The notes under the pieces are model-generated. The model saw only the letters and a program-made list of their open reading frames with translations, had not been told where the DNA came from and ran no database searches. Below are positions 1-12,107 of a stretch of 64,000 nucleotides of DNA, piece after piece. Every line of letters begins with the position of its first letter. The stretch's first letter is position 1. Source of the DNA: Lantana camara (Eukaryota > Streptophyta > Magnoliopsida > Lamiales > Verbenaceae); assembly GCA_037501455.1 (NCBI GenBank), contig CM074862.1, positions 82,204,001 to 82,268,000 on the forward strand. Direction: 5' to 3'. The translations under genes and the position numbers were made by a program.

Positions 1-62
1 CTGGAACAAATCTTGTAATAATAAGACTGTGTAGCATACTCTGTGAACGTTTTATTTCTCTG

Positions 63-500
63 ATGCAATGAAAATTTGTCTAAGTCTTGAGCGGTCGTGA
101 GGGTCTTATTGCGAGATTGCCCCCCACTCAAGACTTGTATGAATTTTTGCCCTTGTCATAGGCCTTGAAAATTTGTTTAAGTCTTGAGCGGTCGTGAGGG
201 TCTTATTGTGAGATTGCCCCCCACTCAAGACTTGTATAAATTTTGTTTTTGCTTTTGAAAATTTGTCTAAGTCTTGAGCGATCGTGAGGGTCTTATGGTG
301 AGATTGCCCCCCCACTCAAGACTTGTATAAATTTCTGCCTTTGTAAATTTGGCTAAGTCTTGAGTGTGTGCGAGGGTCTTACTGTGAGATTGCCCTCGTT
401 CAAGACTTGTGACATTCCTTCCGCCCTTGGGGGATTTTGCTAAGTCTTGAGTGTGTGCGAGGGTCTTACTGAGTGGTGGCCCTCGTTCAAGACTTGTGCA
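63..500. repeat. Tandem array, about five units of 86-100 bp
   Basis: The phrase CTAAGTCTTGAG or TTAAGTCTTGAG recurs near 80, 178, 267, 353 and 441, each followed by a GAGGGTCTTA box and then a CAAGACTTG box. The last two boxes are near reverse complements (AAGTCTTGAG against CTCAAGACTTG), so each unit could form a stem. Units shrink and diverge rightwards: the first three carry GAGCGGTCG or GAGCGATCG and the last two GAGTGTGTG. Confidence 0.8.
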
Positions 501-562
501 ATTCCTTCTTGATTCTGAAGCCATCGTTCGAGCGCTCTGGCTCTTGTCGTATTTCTGGCTCT

Positions 563-898
563 GCAGGAAATCCCATTTTCGAGCGCAAGACGTTTTAAGA
601 AACGGCCAAGGCCTACTAGGACTTTCTCTGTAGGAGATCCCGTTTTCGAGCGCAAGGCGTTTTAAGAAACAGCCAAGGCCTACTAGGATTTTCTCTGTAG
701 GAGATCCTGTTTTCGAGCGCAAGGCGTTTTAAGAAACGGCCAAGGCCTACTAGGACTTTCTCTGTAGGAGATCCCGTTTTCGAGCGCAAGGCGTTTTAAG
801 AAATAGCCAAGGCCTACTAGGATTTTCTCTGTAGGAGATCCCGTTTTCGAGCGCAAGGCGTTTTAAGAAACAGCCAAGGCCTACTAGGATTTTCTTCA
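563..898. repeat. Tandem array, five 67-bp units
   Basis: The box GTAGGAGATCC starts at 630, 697, 764 and 831, giving an exact 67-bp period; a divergent first unit starts near 563 (GCAGGAAATCC). Each unit carries TTTTCGAGCGCAAG and GGCCAAGGCCTACTAGGA, the latter containing the palindrome GGCCAAGGCC. Units differ at only a few bases, so the array is young or homogenised. Satellite-like arrays at this site are known in Tat/Ogre elements. Confidence 0.88.
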
Positions 899-1197
899 TA
901 ATCTTCTTCCAATTCGCCTAATTGGTTGTGAGCGTAACCAGTCTATCCTTATGAGGGCGTCCCCCCATGTGGAGTAGAGTGCTGGCAAGCGTAACCCATA
1001 CAAGATAACAACATACATATTGGAATGGGTTACCAACCACGCTCGCAAAGACGAGGGACGTGGGACTTATCCATTCCAGCAACCAAAGAAACAGGAGTAT
1101 TAGAGAAATTAAAAAGGTTATGTTACCGCTTACTTGTGTTTGGAAGTACATAGAACCCGTCAAAGAGGGTTGTTACATCAGGGTTTGCAAAGAGCTT

Positions 1198-4100
1198 TTA
1201 AACATAAAACCGCCGGAGGTTACATGCGTTCCAAGGGCCAGGCAAGCGCTCACCTTGAAGTGTCTCCAGGGTGTAAGTGTTGTTAGCTCTGAGTTGTATG
1301 ACTTTGAATGGGCCTTCCCAATTGGGGTCCAATTTGCCCACGTGCCTGGATACTTCCACTTTCTTTAAGACCAAGTCTCCCAACTGGAAAGTTCTTTCCT
1401 TCACACGCTTGTTGTATTGTTGGGCTACAGAGGCTTTATAATGGTGGATCTTAGCCCAGGCCTTGTCTCTTCTTTCATCCAGCAAATCCAACTCCAAGCT
1501 CCTGTTGCCATCGTTGAGCTGAGGCTCGAAATAGCCTACACGAGCGGATTCATTTACTATCTCCGCTGGTATCATTGCTTCTGATCCATAAACGAGCGCG
1601 TAAGGAGTTTCTCCCGTGGCCGCTCGTGGGGTGGTGCGATAAGCCCAAAGCGCTCCTTGTAACTCTTCAGGCCATTCACTTTTCTTGCTCTCAAGCATGG
1701 TTTTTAGATGCTGCAAGATGATTCTATTGGTAACTTCCGCTTGTCCATTGGATTGTGGATGTCCTACAGAGGTAAATCGCTGCTCGATCCCCAACTCAGA
1801 ACACCATTCTCGTGTGTCAGCAGCTATGAACTGGGATCCATTGTCAGAAATGAGCACCCTCGGTATGCCATACCTGCAAATGATGTTCTTCCAAATGAAG
1901 TCCCTCACAACCCTGAAAGTGATTTTTGCAACAGCTTCGGCCTCGGCCCACTTGGTGAAGTAGTCGACGGCTAAAATGACAAACTTCTTTTGTCCCGCAA
2001 CCATGGGCAAGGGGCCCACGATGTCTATTCCCCACTGGTCAAAAGGCCAAGAGACGTCTAATGGGATCATCTGTGCGGCTGGCAATTGGGGGAGATTTGA
2101 ATGGAATTGGCATTTGGGACACTTTCTCGAAAATTCGATGGCATCTTGGAGAACTGTAGGCCAATAAAACCCACTTCTCAGAACCTTCTTTGCCAGGATA
2201 CGCCCTCCGGAATGATTCCCACAGCTCCCATTGTGGATGAGTTCGAGCGTCTCCTTCGCTTGTGAGGGCCTCAGGCATCTCATTGGGGGTCCTTGAAATG
2301 ATTTCTTGAACAACCTCCCCTCGGGATCCAAAGCGAAACGAGGGGCCTTACTTCTGACTTTCCTGGCTTCCACCTTGTCAGCGGGAGTGACTCCATCCTT
2401 AAGGAAAATAACGACGTCGTCAAGCCAACAGGGCTCGTTTGGATCAATCATGGCGATCATCTTGGGGGCGACCTTTTCCTTGATCAAAGGTTCTTCAGTT
2501 CTAAGGAACGTAACAGAACGTTCGGAAGTGCCCTCTAAAGCTGAAGCAAACTTTGACAGAGCGTCCGCACGCTCGTTTTCTCCTCGCGGCACTTGAAGTA
2601 GATGAAATTCCTTGAACTTCCCAATGATTTCTCTGGCTTTACATAGGTACTGTACCATGGTGGTTTCTCGAGCCTCATAAGTTCCTTCAATCTGGCTCGC
2701 TATTAATTGTGAATCCACATAAGCAGTGATTCTGGAGGCTCCATTCTGAAAAGCAATATTCAACCCTTGCACGAGGGCTTCATATTCCGCTTCGTTATTA
2801 GTGACTTGGAAATCCAGCTTGATTGCAAAGTCCAGCTCAATCCCATCGGGGTTTCTGAGGGCCACTCCTACTCCTCCCCCTTGAGAGGTTGAGGAACCAT
2901 CTGTGTGCAGTACCCATAACCCCTCATTCCCCGCAACGGTGGGCTCGAAACCAAAGCGTTCAACCAAAAAATCCGCCACAACCTGAGCCTGTATCGCGGT
3001 CCTGGGCTCGAAGCATAGGTCAAACTGGCTCAATTCGATGGCCCACTTGATTAATCTTCCAGATACGTCCGGCTTGGACAACACTTGCTTCAGGGGTTGG
3101 TCGGTGAGAACCGTTATGAAGTGCGCTTGAAAGTAAGGCCTTAGCCTTCTTGAGGCGTTAATGAGAGCGAACGCGAATTTCTCAATCTCCAAATACTTCT
3201 TTTCGGCTCCTTGCAATGTTTTGCTCAGATAATAAACGGGTAAGTGTTTCCGCTCCCGCACAGCGATCAGAACCGCGCTCGTGGCTTCGGGAGAAACGGA
3301 AAGATACATAAATAATCTCTCACCTTCGACGGGCTTAGTCAGCAGTGGTGCGCTCGATAAGTAAGCCTTCATATCCTGCAGCGCCCTTTCGCATTCCTCT
3401 GTCCAAGCAAAGTTACGTGCGTTCCTCAAAATTTTGAAGAAGGGAAGGTTCCTGTCCGCCGAGCGCGAAATAAATCTGTTCAACGAGATGATTTTGCCTA
3501 CTAGGACTTGCACTTCCCGCAGATTTCGAGGGGAAGGGATCTCCAGAATAGCCTTGATCTTCTCCGGATTGGCCTCAATTCCCCTCTGACTGACCATGTA
3601 CCCTAGGAACTTTCCCCCTTGTACTCCAAAGGTGCACTTTGAAGGGTTCAACTTCATCCCACACTGACGCAAGATTGAAAAAGTGCGCTTGAGATCTTTC
3701 AAGTGGGAATCCTGGCGCTCGCTTTTGACAATCATATCATCCACGTAAACCTCTATGGACTTACCAATTTCCTTTTGAAACATCTTGTTAACGAGCCGCT
3801 GATACGTAGCTCCGGCGTTCTTCAGTCCGAAAGGCATGACTAAGAAGCAATATACCCCCAGATGGACAACGAACGAGGTTTTGGGGCGATCTTCTGGGGC
3901 CATAAAGATCTGATAGTATCCCTGGAAAGCGTCCATCATGCTCATGAGCTCGCAGCCAGCAGTCGAATCCACCAATTGATCAATCCGGGGCAGCGGGTAT
4001 GGATCTTTAGGACAGGCTTTGTTGAGATCGGTGAAATCGTTGCACATGCGCCACTTATTCGCGCTCTTGGGCACCAAGACGACGTTGCACAACCACTCCG

Positions 4101-4803
4101 GATACAAGATGGGCTCGATATACTGAGCCTCTAGGAGTTTATTAACTTCCTCTTCAATGACTTTTTTCCGAAAGCCATGTACATCCGGCTTTTTCTGCTT
4201 GATGGGTTTGAAAGAGGGATCCACATTAAGCCTGTGGACAATGACGCTCGGGTCAATTCCTGTGAGATCAGAAGCTTTCCACGCAAATACATCCTTGTTT
4301 TCCCTTAGAAAATCAATCATCATGATCTGAGAAGGCCCTGAGAGGTTAGATCCTATCTGCGTAGTCTTATCCTTGTTTCCGGGCTCCAGCTCAATGGTGA
4401 GGAACTTCTCCGAGGGTTCGATCCTTACCTCAGGGCGAGGAAGTTCGAGCGCCCTCTTCTTTCCTGTCAAACGATCACCGGATGCTGGTTCACCCTCTCC
4501 CGGCTCGTCTCCTTCTGAGGACGATCCCCCAACAGTTCCTGGTGGTGCACCTTCGAGGGGATTCTCCTCGTTGTTTCCCCTCTTCTTTTTGTTCTTCTTC
4601 TTGTTCAATTTCGCCCTTTTCCGTGCTGGGCTGTCCTCATCTAAATTGGGGAAGTCCACTGACTTTTTGGTGGAACCAATTTGGAAGGTTTTCTCCGCTC
4701 TAGGCTTTCGGAGAGACAGCATGTAACATTCCCAAGCCTCTCGCACATTACACAGTACTTCTCCCACGCCCTCGGAAGTAGGGAATTTAATCTTCTGGTG
4801 GTA
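1198..4803 (-). pseudogene. El-B pol half: protease C-terminal part, RT, RNase H, archaeal-type RNase H, integrase
   Basis: This is the downstream half of a single gag-pol frame, cut by El-A at 4803/4804. Reading on the minus strand: a basic linker; RT with DLNKACPKD and the catalytic YVDD at about 3747-3736; a first RNase H whose expected YTDAS is MYLSVSPEAT, so the first catalytic Asp looks lost; a second archaeal-type RNase H starting LHTDGSSTSQGG; and integrase with an HHCC finger (HNGSCGNHSGG, CPKCQ) and a DDE core (GIDIVGP, ISDNGSQF, GQAEVTNR). No stop interrupts it down to the TAA at 1198. The first 26 or so residues of the apparent frame, above 4803, come from the El-A LTR. Loss of the first RNase H active site after gain of the second is known in the Tat lineage. 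It looks intact except for the insertion. Confidence 0.88.
4799..4803. repeat. Target site duplication of El-A, left copy (TGGTA)
   Basis: TGGTA immediately precedes the El-A left terminus at 4804 and recurs at 16768-16772 directly after its right terminus. Five bases is the usual duplication for Ty3/gypsy integration. Confidence 0.95.
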
Positions 4804-7800
4804 TGTAACACCCGAGCGCAAGGTGCCACATCCCCCGCACCGAGACCCGACCCGAATATGAAATGGACGATCCATACCCGAGCCAAATCACGGCGAACGG
4901 GGACAAACACACATTCTAAGCTAGGCGGGCTAACCCTTGAAACCATAAAACAACATAAAACATTAAAGCGGAAGCAAAGAACGAACATATAACATATATA
5001 TGTACCATGAGCATCCAAGCTCCAAAAATCATTCATATACATCAACAAATTGCCATCACGGCCCAAAATAAATACGCTCCACATCAATATACATATACAA
5101 TAATCCAAAAGTGTAATATGCAAGTGTAAGACTCAAAATACAGAGCTAGAGACGAATGCAAGACCTAGGACTCGTATTCCCGCCTAGCTCCCTCAACATC
5201 TGCACAAAATAACTGAAAACCAAACGGGTTCAGTCCAAAAGGGACTGGTGGGTATAAAACAGGGCATAGATATAATATATGACGGTAATTAAACAATCAC
5301 ATGCAAGCTATAATCCCAAATGAGGTTTTAAAGTCTTTCCCAAGTGGGTGAAAAGAATCATCAAAAGGGATTATAACGAATCATTAACATTAGGTCATTA
5401 TTGGCCCGGCGAGTGGGTGTGCATTATCTCCAACCAACACCTTGTGTAAACCATTTAAACATTCATTCATATATCTTTTCATGCAATCAATCTTTTGTGC
5501 ACATTCATTAACATTTACACCTTCTTCCTCCGGGTTGGTGGTGGGTTTGCAAGGCCCGACCACCCATTCATTGACCAAAAGGGGTTACATGACTCCCCAG
5601 ATGGCGCTCAGCGTCCATTCCTCGCTAACTCCTAACGAGGTCCGGTTACGCCGTTAATTGGTGGAACTAGTGTGAGGGTTCACCGTCGGCCCGTGCCTCC
5701 CCGGATAGCCATTCACACTAAGTCTCTGGGCCCCATTCGTGCATTCGATCATTTCTCGCCAAAACATTAGGTAGGATTGATAAAACAAGGCTTTACGTTG
5801 AAAACATTTACTCTTTAAAACGACTCTCTATATATATATAATTTTTGGTCGAAAACTTTCACATTGAAGGTATATATAGGGTTTTGTATCTACATAGAAG
5901 AAAAACCCACCTTAAACCGTCAAAAGAAGAACCACGAGCCTCACTGACCGGCCTCGTCTCCAACGTGAATAAAATCTGTGCAAGAAAAGTGAAGTGAGAC
6001 TCAATATGACCAAATAAGACGCTCGGCAATGCAATGATCATGATACGAATATATAAAAGATAAAATTATGTTATGAAAATGTTCATGTACACTATTAATA
6101 CATTTAAATCATATAATCAAGTCATTCACTTTAATTCACTCTCATAATTTCACATTTTCAATCAAATTAATTCAAGGAATTCAAATATAATCAAAGTACA
6201 AATTAAATCACATTTAAAATTAGAACATAAACATTTAAACATATTCAATCGCATTTACAATTAAAAAAATAAACAATTAAATACATTCAATTAAATTTAG
6301 GAAATTAAATAAAGTATGAAATAGGTAATATTTAAATTCTAATAATTCAATTAAATCAAATAACAATTAATATTTAATAAATATATATATAATATATTAA
6401 ATATATATACATACATATACATATACTATATTATATATATACATATATACGTATACTATATTATATATATATATATACGTATAAATACACATGCAACCCT
6501 AACAACATGCATGCAAAAATGATTAAGATGCATGCAAATAACAAATGCATGAAAAAAATAAGAGACTAATATGCATGCAAATCAAACTCCATGCAAAAGA
6601 AAAGGAAATGAACTACAGCAGCAGCAGCAGCAGCTCACGGGACAGCAAAACAAGCTTGAAAAACAAGGTGACACGGGGGTGTCACCTTCAAGGAGCAAAC
6701 CGAGACACCCCCGTGTCTCGGTACAGAAGTAGCCACCCAAGAAACACCCCCGTTCCAGCTGAAACAAGCAAGAACGACACACCCGTGTCACAGCGGATGC
6801 AGCAGCAACAAACGCGCAAACAACCCCTGTTTTCCTTGCTCAAACGCAGCACAACTCAAGCAACAAATAGACAACATATATGTAGCTATAAATGACACGA
6901 ATTGCAGCAAGAAATCAGCTCAAAACCACCCCAAAACTGACAGCAAAAGAGCAAGAAAAACAGCAGCTGTGACAGCAACTATCCAGGCCCAAAAACAGGG
7001 TATTAAACGCGAGAAACAGGGCAAGAAATGATCTCAAGTAATCCCAACACATTCATACAATTTAGGCTAACAAATATGCAGCCCAACACCACAAATTCAA
7101 CCTATAAATCAGTCCCACAACAGTTCAAACATGGAAGGCTATCACACGTGACTTTTCTTCAAAGTTTTCTCAATGTTCCAAAGTTGATATCTCATAAATA
7201 CTTCAACTACCATGCAATTAATGATCATAAATGAAAAGAAGATATCAAAACAATCATTCTCAAGCTTGGAATCATCCAAAAAGCTCAAGTATGGAAGAAG
7301 ATCAACCAATTTCAAACCTAATTCTATATATGTTCATTTCTGTCAAAAGCTCACGAATTGATGCTCAAATTCAGGGATGAATGAATGAAAATGACTCATG
7401 ATGGATGTACATAACATAACCAAGCTTACCTTGTGGATTAATGGAGGTTTGAAAGAGATTTGAGCTTGAATCTCAAGAGGTTGGCTTGGCTACGGGATTT
7501 CTGGAAAACAGAGGAAAGAGGGCTGATTTTCTCTAAGTATGAGAGACTAATTCGGTTGGGGAGGGTAATGATCAGCTAGGTGGTTGAGTTAGGGTCTCAT
7601 AGGTTCAAACCATGGTTAATTTGGTCAAGTATGGTAAGAGATATGGCTATTTTGGTGAAAGGTGGCAGTTTTGGCGCCGTGTAGGTTTTTCGGTTAAATT
7701 TCGGAGGTTGAAATGAGTTGGGAAAAATATATGGCTAAGTTTAATAAACTCGAATTTTCGTTACGAGTTCAGCGGAGTTGACGGAACTCGAATCCGAGTT

Positions 7801-8408
7801 CCCGAGCTCAAGATATTAAATACGGAACCAAGGGTGCGCTAAGTGCTCGTTAGCCCCCGACTTGGATTCCAAAATACAAAATAAATCCGAAACACAAGCA
7901 AATGAATTCGAAAATACGAAACGAACAAATATTCATGTACAAGACACGTATAAGCTCAACATATTAAATTCGCACAAAATTCCGGTATCAATTCAAATAG
8001 AAACGAAGCACTCAAACGCAATGAAACAATAAAAGCCATAACATTAACAAAATAACCAACTAATTTCATTTATAATATATTACATATAATATGCATGCAT
8101 ACGTATATAATATATATAATTACATGCATGCAAATATATATGTTATAATTATAAAATGCATGCAAATATGATTTATAACTAATTATGCATGCATAATTTT
8201 AAATCCATGCACCCACGTACGTATATATATATGTATATATATTTATATTATATAATGTAATTAATATTAATAACATTAAATTAAAACAATTACATTTAAT
8301 ATAATTAAAATTAAATTTAAATACATAAAACACACATAATTAATTATTTCGCGCATTTTGGTAAACAATTACGTCATACCTGTACGGCCGAAATATCGGG
8401 GCGTCACA
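4804..8408 (-). repeat. El-A 3' LTR (3605 bp)
   Basis: It matches 13162-16767 almost base for base. It starts TGTAACACCCGAGCG and ends GGGGCGTCACA on the + strand. Inside are AT-rich blocks, many GCATGC/ATGCAT palindromes, a CAG run at 6616-6633 and a cluster of ACACGGGGGTGT stem-loops at 6665-6790. Short frames inside (for example 6545-6895) recur in the other LTR only because LTRs are duplicated at insertion; I see no protein family in them. Confidence 0.95.
6665..6790. promoter_or_regulatory. Stem-loop cluster in El-A 3' LTR
   Basis: Two perfect inverted repeats with 10-bp arms and 4-nt loops: arms AAGGTGACAC and GTGTCACCTT around GGGG (6665-6688), and arms ACCGAGACAC and GTGTCTCGGT around CCCC (6699-6722). 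Two weaker copies follow (AAACACCCCCGTT, GACACACCCGTGTC). They lie next to a CAG run. The same module is in the LTRs of El-D and, in variant form, El-F. Function unknown: RNA hairpin or palindromic protein site. Confidence 0.6.
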
Positions 8409-8422
8409 ACCTCTCCCCCTTA
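8409..8422 (-). promoter_or_regulatory. El-A polypurine tract
   Basis: On the minus strand the sequence next to the 3' LTR reads AAGGGGGAGAGGT and is directly followed by TGTGACG. This is where plus-strand DNA synthesis is primed in LTR elements. Confidence 0.9.
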
Positions 8423-8441
8423 AAAGAATCGGTCCTCGGAT

Positions 8442-11400
8442 TCATTGATCGTCCGGAAACAATTCGGGATGAAATCTCTTCATCTTATCCTCCGTCTCCC
8501 ACGTAGCCTCTTCCGTTTTATCACTTCTCCATAATACTTTAACTAGTGGGATCTGCCGATTTCGAAGTTCTTGAAATTTACGATCCAAAATCTTAATCGG
8601 CTTCTGAAGGAAGGTGAGATTCGGTTCTAACTCCACTTCCTCGACCGGTATGACTTCGGCTTCATCCGGATAATATTTTCGAAGCTGAGACACATGAAAT
8701 ACATTATGGATTCCGGTCAAACTCGGGGGTAGGTCCAAACGATAGGCCGTATCTCCAATTTTCTCCAAAATCTCATACGGTCCTAGAAATCGAGGATTCA
8801 ATTTCCCTCCTTTTCCAATCCTCGAAAATCCCTTACGAGGTGAGGCTTTCAAGAATACTCTATCACCAACCTCAAACTGAAGATCCTTCCTTCGGTGATC
8901 GGCATAGCTTTTCTGTCTGTCCTGGGCTGCTTTCATCCGTTGTCTGATTATTTGAACCTTATCAATTGCCTCTTGTACGGCCTTAGAGGGTTTTTCCTTA
9001 TTCTCTCCTCGTTTCACACCCTCTTGCTTCGTCCAATTCCATTCTTCCAAATCAAAGAACAACGGTGACCTGCATTTCCGTCCGTAGAGAGCCTCATATG
9101 GAGCCATCTCTATCGATGCTTGAAAGCTGTTGTTATAGGCGAATTCAATTAAAGGCAATTGTTCGTTCCACGAACTCGAAAAATCCAATGCACATGCTCT
9201 CAACATATCCTCCAAATATTTAATTAATCTCTCTGATTGCCCGTCCGTCTGAGGATGGAAAGCTGTGCTGAATTGAAGCCTTGTGCCCAGAATCCTTTGC
9301 AATTCTTGCCAAAATCTAGAAGTAAACCTCGGATCCCGATCTGATACAATGCTAACCGGTACTCCATGAAGTCGGACAATTTCATCCACATACTTCTTAG
9401 CCAATTTAGGTACCTTATCCGACATCCGAACAGCTAGAAAATGCGCTGATTTCGTCAATCGATCCACTATCACCCAAATTCCATCCAAACCACCCTTCAC
9501 TCGTGGAAGACCCGAAACGAAATCCATCGCCACTTGCTGCCATTTCCATTCTGGAATCGGTAACGGTTGCAATAGCCCCGATGGCTTCTGATGCTCTGCT
9601 TTCACCACTTGGCAAGTCAAGCAATGTCTCACGAAGTCGATCACATCCCGCTTAAGTCCATTCCACCAGTAAAATTTCCTTAAGTCCTTATACATCTTAT
9701 TTCCCCCAGGATGTATCGAATACCCTGATCTATGAGCTTCTTCCAATATCAACCGTTTCAACTCTTCCGGAACCACCACTCTGTTCTTAAACCTTAGAAG
9801 TCCGGTGTCATCAAATCCGAATGGACTCTCTGAATCATTTCTAGCTTTCTGCACTAACCTTTGAACCTCGGAATCCGCTTTCTGAGCTTCAAACAGTCTC
9901 TGCCGAAGGTCCGGTTGAATGGTAATATTCCGAATACTAGCTCTTAGCTTGAAGGACTCAGATTCATCCATAGTTTCCACTTTAACACTTGACACGCTAG
10001 ATTTCCTACTAAGCGCATCCGCGACCACGTTGGCCTTTCCTGGGTGGTATCGAATCGTACATTCATAATCCGCCAACATCTCCATCCAACGCCTCTGTCT
10101 CTTGTTTAATTCCTTCTGAGAAAACAAATACTGGAGGCTCTTGTGGTCGGAAAAGATCTCAAAGGAAACTCCGTAAAGATAGTGTCTCCACTTTCCCAAA
10201 GCGAAGATCACTGCTGCAAGCTCTAGATCGTGTGTGGGATAATTCTGTTCATGATCCTTCAATTTCCTCGAGGCATAAGCTATCACCTTACCATTCTGCA
10301 TCAAAACACATCCCAACCCTTCTTTCGAGGCGTCCGTATAAACCATGTATCCTTCAGTGCCCTCGGGAAGTGCTAATACCGGTGCAGTTGTCAATTTTTC
10401 CTTCAAGAGTTGAAAACTCGCCTCGCATGCCTCGTCCCACTCAAATTTAGCTTCCTTCTTAGTTAATCGAGTTAAAGGACCGGCTATCTTCAAAAAATCC
10501 TTTACAAACCTTCGGTAGTAACCTGCCAATCCCAAGAAACTTCTAACCTCGGAAGCATTTTTCGGACTCTGCCACTGAATAACCGTCTCGATTTTTGAAG
10601 GATCAACTTCCAAACCCTTACTCGATATAACATGGCCTAGAAAAGCAACCCGGTCGATCCAAAACTCACACTTACTAAACTTCGCATACAACCGGTGCTC
10701 TCTCAATGTCTCCAATACCAATTCGAGATGCCTAGCATGATCTTCCGGAGTCTTTGAATACACGAGAATGTCATCAATGAAGATTACGACGAATTTATCC
10801 AAATACGGCCGAAAAATTCGATGCATCATGTCCATGAATGCTGCAGGGGCATTTGTTAAACCAAAAGGCATCACTACGAACTCATAATGCCCATACCGGG
10901 TATTAAATCCTGTCTTTGGTATATCCTCTTCCCGGATTTTCAATTGGTAGTAGCCCTGCCTTAAATCCAATTTCGAATAAACCTTTGAACCTTGCAACAT
11001 ATCAAATAAATCCTCGATGTGGGGCAACGGGTACTTATTCTTGATGGTCATCCGATTAAGCTCCCGGTAATCTATACACATCCTCAATGTTCCATCTTTC
11101 TTCTTGACAAAGAGAACCGGAGCACCCCACGGAGACGAACTCGGTCGAATATATCCACTCTTAAGTAATTCCTCGAGTTGAATCTTCAACTCTTTCAACT
11201 CCGCCGGAGCCATTCTATAAGGAGTCTTGGAGTAAGGTTCTGATCCTGGATATAAATCAATAACAAATTCGATCTCCCGATCCGGTGGTAGAGAACCCAA
11301 ATTTTCTGGAAATACGTCGGGATATTCCTTTACCACGGCCGTCTCCTCAAAACTCGATTTATCCTTTGGTTTATTAAGGAGATAAGCGATAAATCCCATG

Positions 11401-12107
11401 GCTCCATCCTTCACCAACTTGCGAGCTTCCATAAACGATAAGAGTGGCACACTCTTCGACCCCACTTCTCCAATCAACTCTTGACCCAACTTTATCCTCT
11501 TCTTAAAACAATCAACTTCGGCCCGGTGCCGATACAACCAATCCATCCCGAAGATTACCCCATACTTCTTCATAGGCATAACAATGAAATCTGCCGGATA
11601 ATCTTTCCCTTCTATCAAAACTGAACAACCCCTGACAACCCGATCTGTCTGCAAACTACCTCCAAGAGGCGAACTCACAAAATAACAGGAATTTGAGCAA
11701 ATAACAGGTAGGCACAGAGAAGCACATAGATCAGAAGATATAAAAGTATTCGTGGCACCCGGATCAAACAATGTATGAATGCTCGTGTTATGAATGCAAA
11801 CGGTACCTTCCACCACGGCGTTTGGATCAACCTCGACATTCTGCTCCTCGCTCTCAAGAGCATAGGCTCGTGCCTGGACCATCGGTCGCTGAGCTCCAGC
11901 TTGATATCCTGGAATCTTATCCGGGCATGCAAAAGCCATATGATCTCCCTTCCCACAAATCAAGCACAACTTCAATCTCTTTCGGCAGTTGTTGTAAGAA
12001 TGAGTTGGCCATCCACAATAAGTACAGGGAGGCTGATCATTGCGAGATCCTTTAGGACCGGTGGAGTCTGAGGTGGTCGTGGAACAGGTGCAATCGGACC
12101 TCCTACT
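8442..12107 (-). CDS. El-A pol: zinc knuckles, protease, RT, RNase H, integrase, chromodomain-like tail
   Basis: The frame is open from just after a TAG at 12108-12110 to the TGA at 8442, 1222 codons. It has no obvious ATG of its own, so it should be reached from gag. In order: two knuckles ([28 protein letters not shown]); protease with FDPGAT, where the family has DSG; RT with [16 protein letters not shown] and catalytic FIDD; RNase H with YTDAS, DLEL, SDHKS and ADALSR; integrase with an HHCC finger ([13 protein letters not shown]) and D-D-35-E (MDFVSG, SDRDPRF, GQSERL); then a chromodomain-like end ([25 protein letters not shown]) typical of Tekay/Del chromoviruses. No stop codon breaks it. 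The DPG change probably harms protease; that is inference. Confidence 0.9.
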   Translation of the reverse strand, partial: SRRSDCTCSTTTSDSTGPKGSRNDQPPCTYCGWPTHSYNNCRKRLKLCLICGKGDHMAFACPDKIPGYQAGAQRPMVQARAYALESEEQNVEVDPNAVVEGTVCIHNTSIHTLFDPGATNTFISSDLCASLCLPVICSNSCYFVSSPLGGSLQTDRVVRGCSVLIEGKDYPADFIVMPMKKYGVIFGMDWLYRHRAEVDCFKKRIKLGQELIGEVGSKSVPLLSFMEARKLVKDGAMGFIAYLLNKPKDKSSFEETAVVKEYPDVFPENLGSLPPDREIEFVIDLYPGSEPYSKTPYRMAPAELKELKIQLEELLKSGYIRPSSSPWGAPVLFVKKKDGTLRMCIDYRELNRMTIKNKYPLPHIEDLFDMLQGSKVYSKLDLRQGYYQLKIREEDIPKTGFNTRYGHYEFVVMPFGLTNAPAAFMDMMHRIFRPYLDKFVVIFIDDILVYSKTPEDHARHLELVLETLREHRLYAKFSKCEFWIDRVAFLGHVISSKGLEVDPSKIETVIQWQSPKNASEVRSFLGLAGYYRRFVKDFLKIAGPLTRLTKKEAKFEWDEACEASFQLLKEKLTTAPVLALPEGTEGYMVYTDASKEGLGCVLMQNGKVIAYASRKLKDHEQNYPTHDLELAAVIFALGKWRHYLYGVSFEIFSDHKSLQYLFSQKELNKRQRRWMEMLADYECTIRYHPGKANVVADALSRKSSVSSVKVETMDESESFKLRASIRNITIQPDLRQRLFEAQKADSEVQRLVQKARNDSESPFGFDDTGLLRFKNRVVVPEELKRLILEEAHRSGYSIHPGGNKMYKDLRKFYWWNGLKRDVIDFVRHCLTCQVVKAEHQKPSGLLQPLPIPEWKWQQVAMDFVSGLPRVKGGLDGIWVIVDRLTKSAHFLAVRMSDKVPKLAKKYVDEIVRLHGVPVSIVSDRDPRFTSRFWQELQRILGTRLQFSTAFHPQTDGQSERLIKYLEDMLRACALDFSSSWNEQLPLIEFAYNNSFQASIEMAPYEALYGRKCRSPLFFDLEEWNWTKQEGVKRGENKEKPSKAVQEAIDKVQIIRQRMKAAQDRQKSYADHRRKDLQFEVGDRVFLKASPRKGFSRIGKGGKLNPRFLGPYEILEKIGDTAYRLDLPPSLTGIHNVFHVSQLRKYYPDEAEVIPVEEVELEPNLTFLQKPIKILDRKFQELRNRQIPLVKVLWRSDKTEEATWETEDKMKRFHPELFPDDQ

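Larger units (their letters stand above)
1..1197 (-). other. El-B 3' untranslated region (no gene)
   Basis: This is the stretch after the El-B pol stop at 1198-1200 on the minus strand. It contains no retroelement domain. Most of it is two tandem arrays (63-500 and 563-898), listed separately; 900-1197 is unique-looking sequence. It does not match the El-B 5' LTR at 19456-20264, so it is not the 3' LTR. Short reading frames here follow the repeat period and are not genes. Confidence 0.7.

Noticed and set aside
63..898. CRISPR-like array
   Set aside because: Units are contiguous tandem repeats without unique spacers, in a plant retrotransposon 3' UTR.
1..1197. 3' LTR of El-B
   Set aside because: No match to the 5' LTR at 19456-20264 and no TGATGGGG terminus; it is the region upstream of the 3' LTR.
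3862..4726. Plus-strand frames of 90-117 residues
   Set aside because: Antisense shadows of the El-B pol frame.
6545..6895. A 116-residue frame in El-A LTR, repeated at 14905-15255
   Set aside because: LTR duplication again, with low-complexity CAG and palindrome-derived residues.
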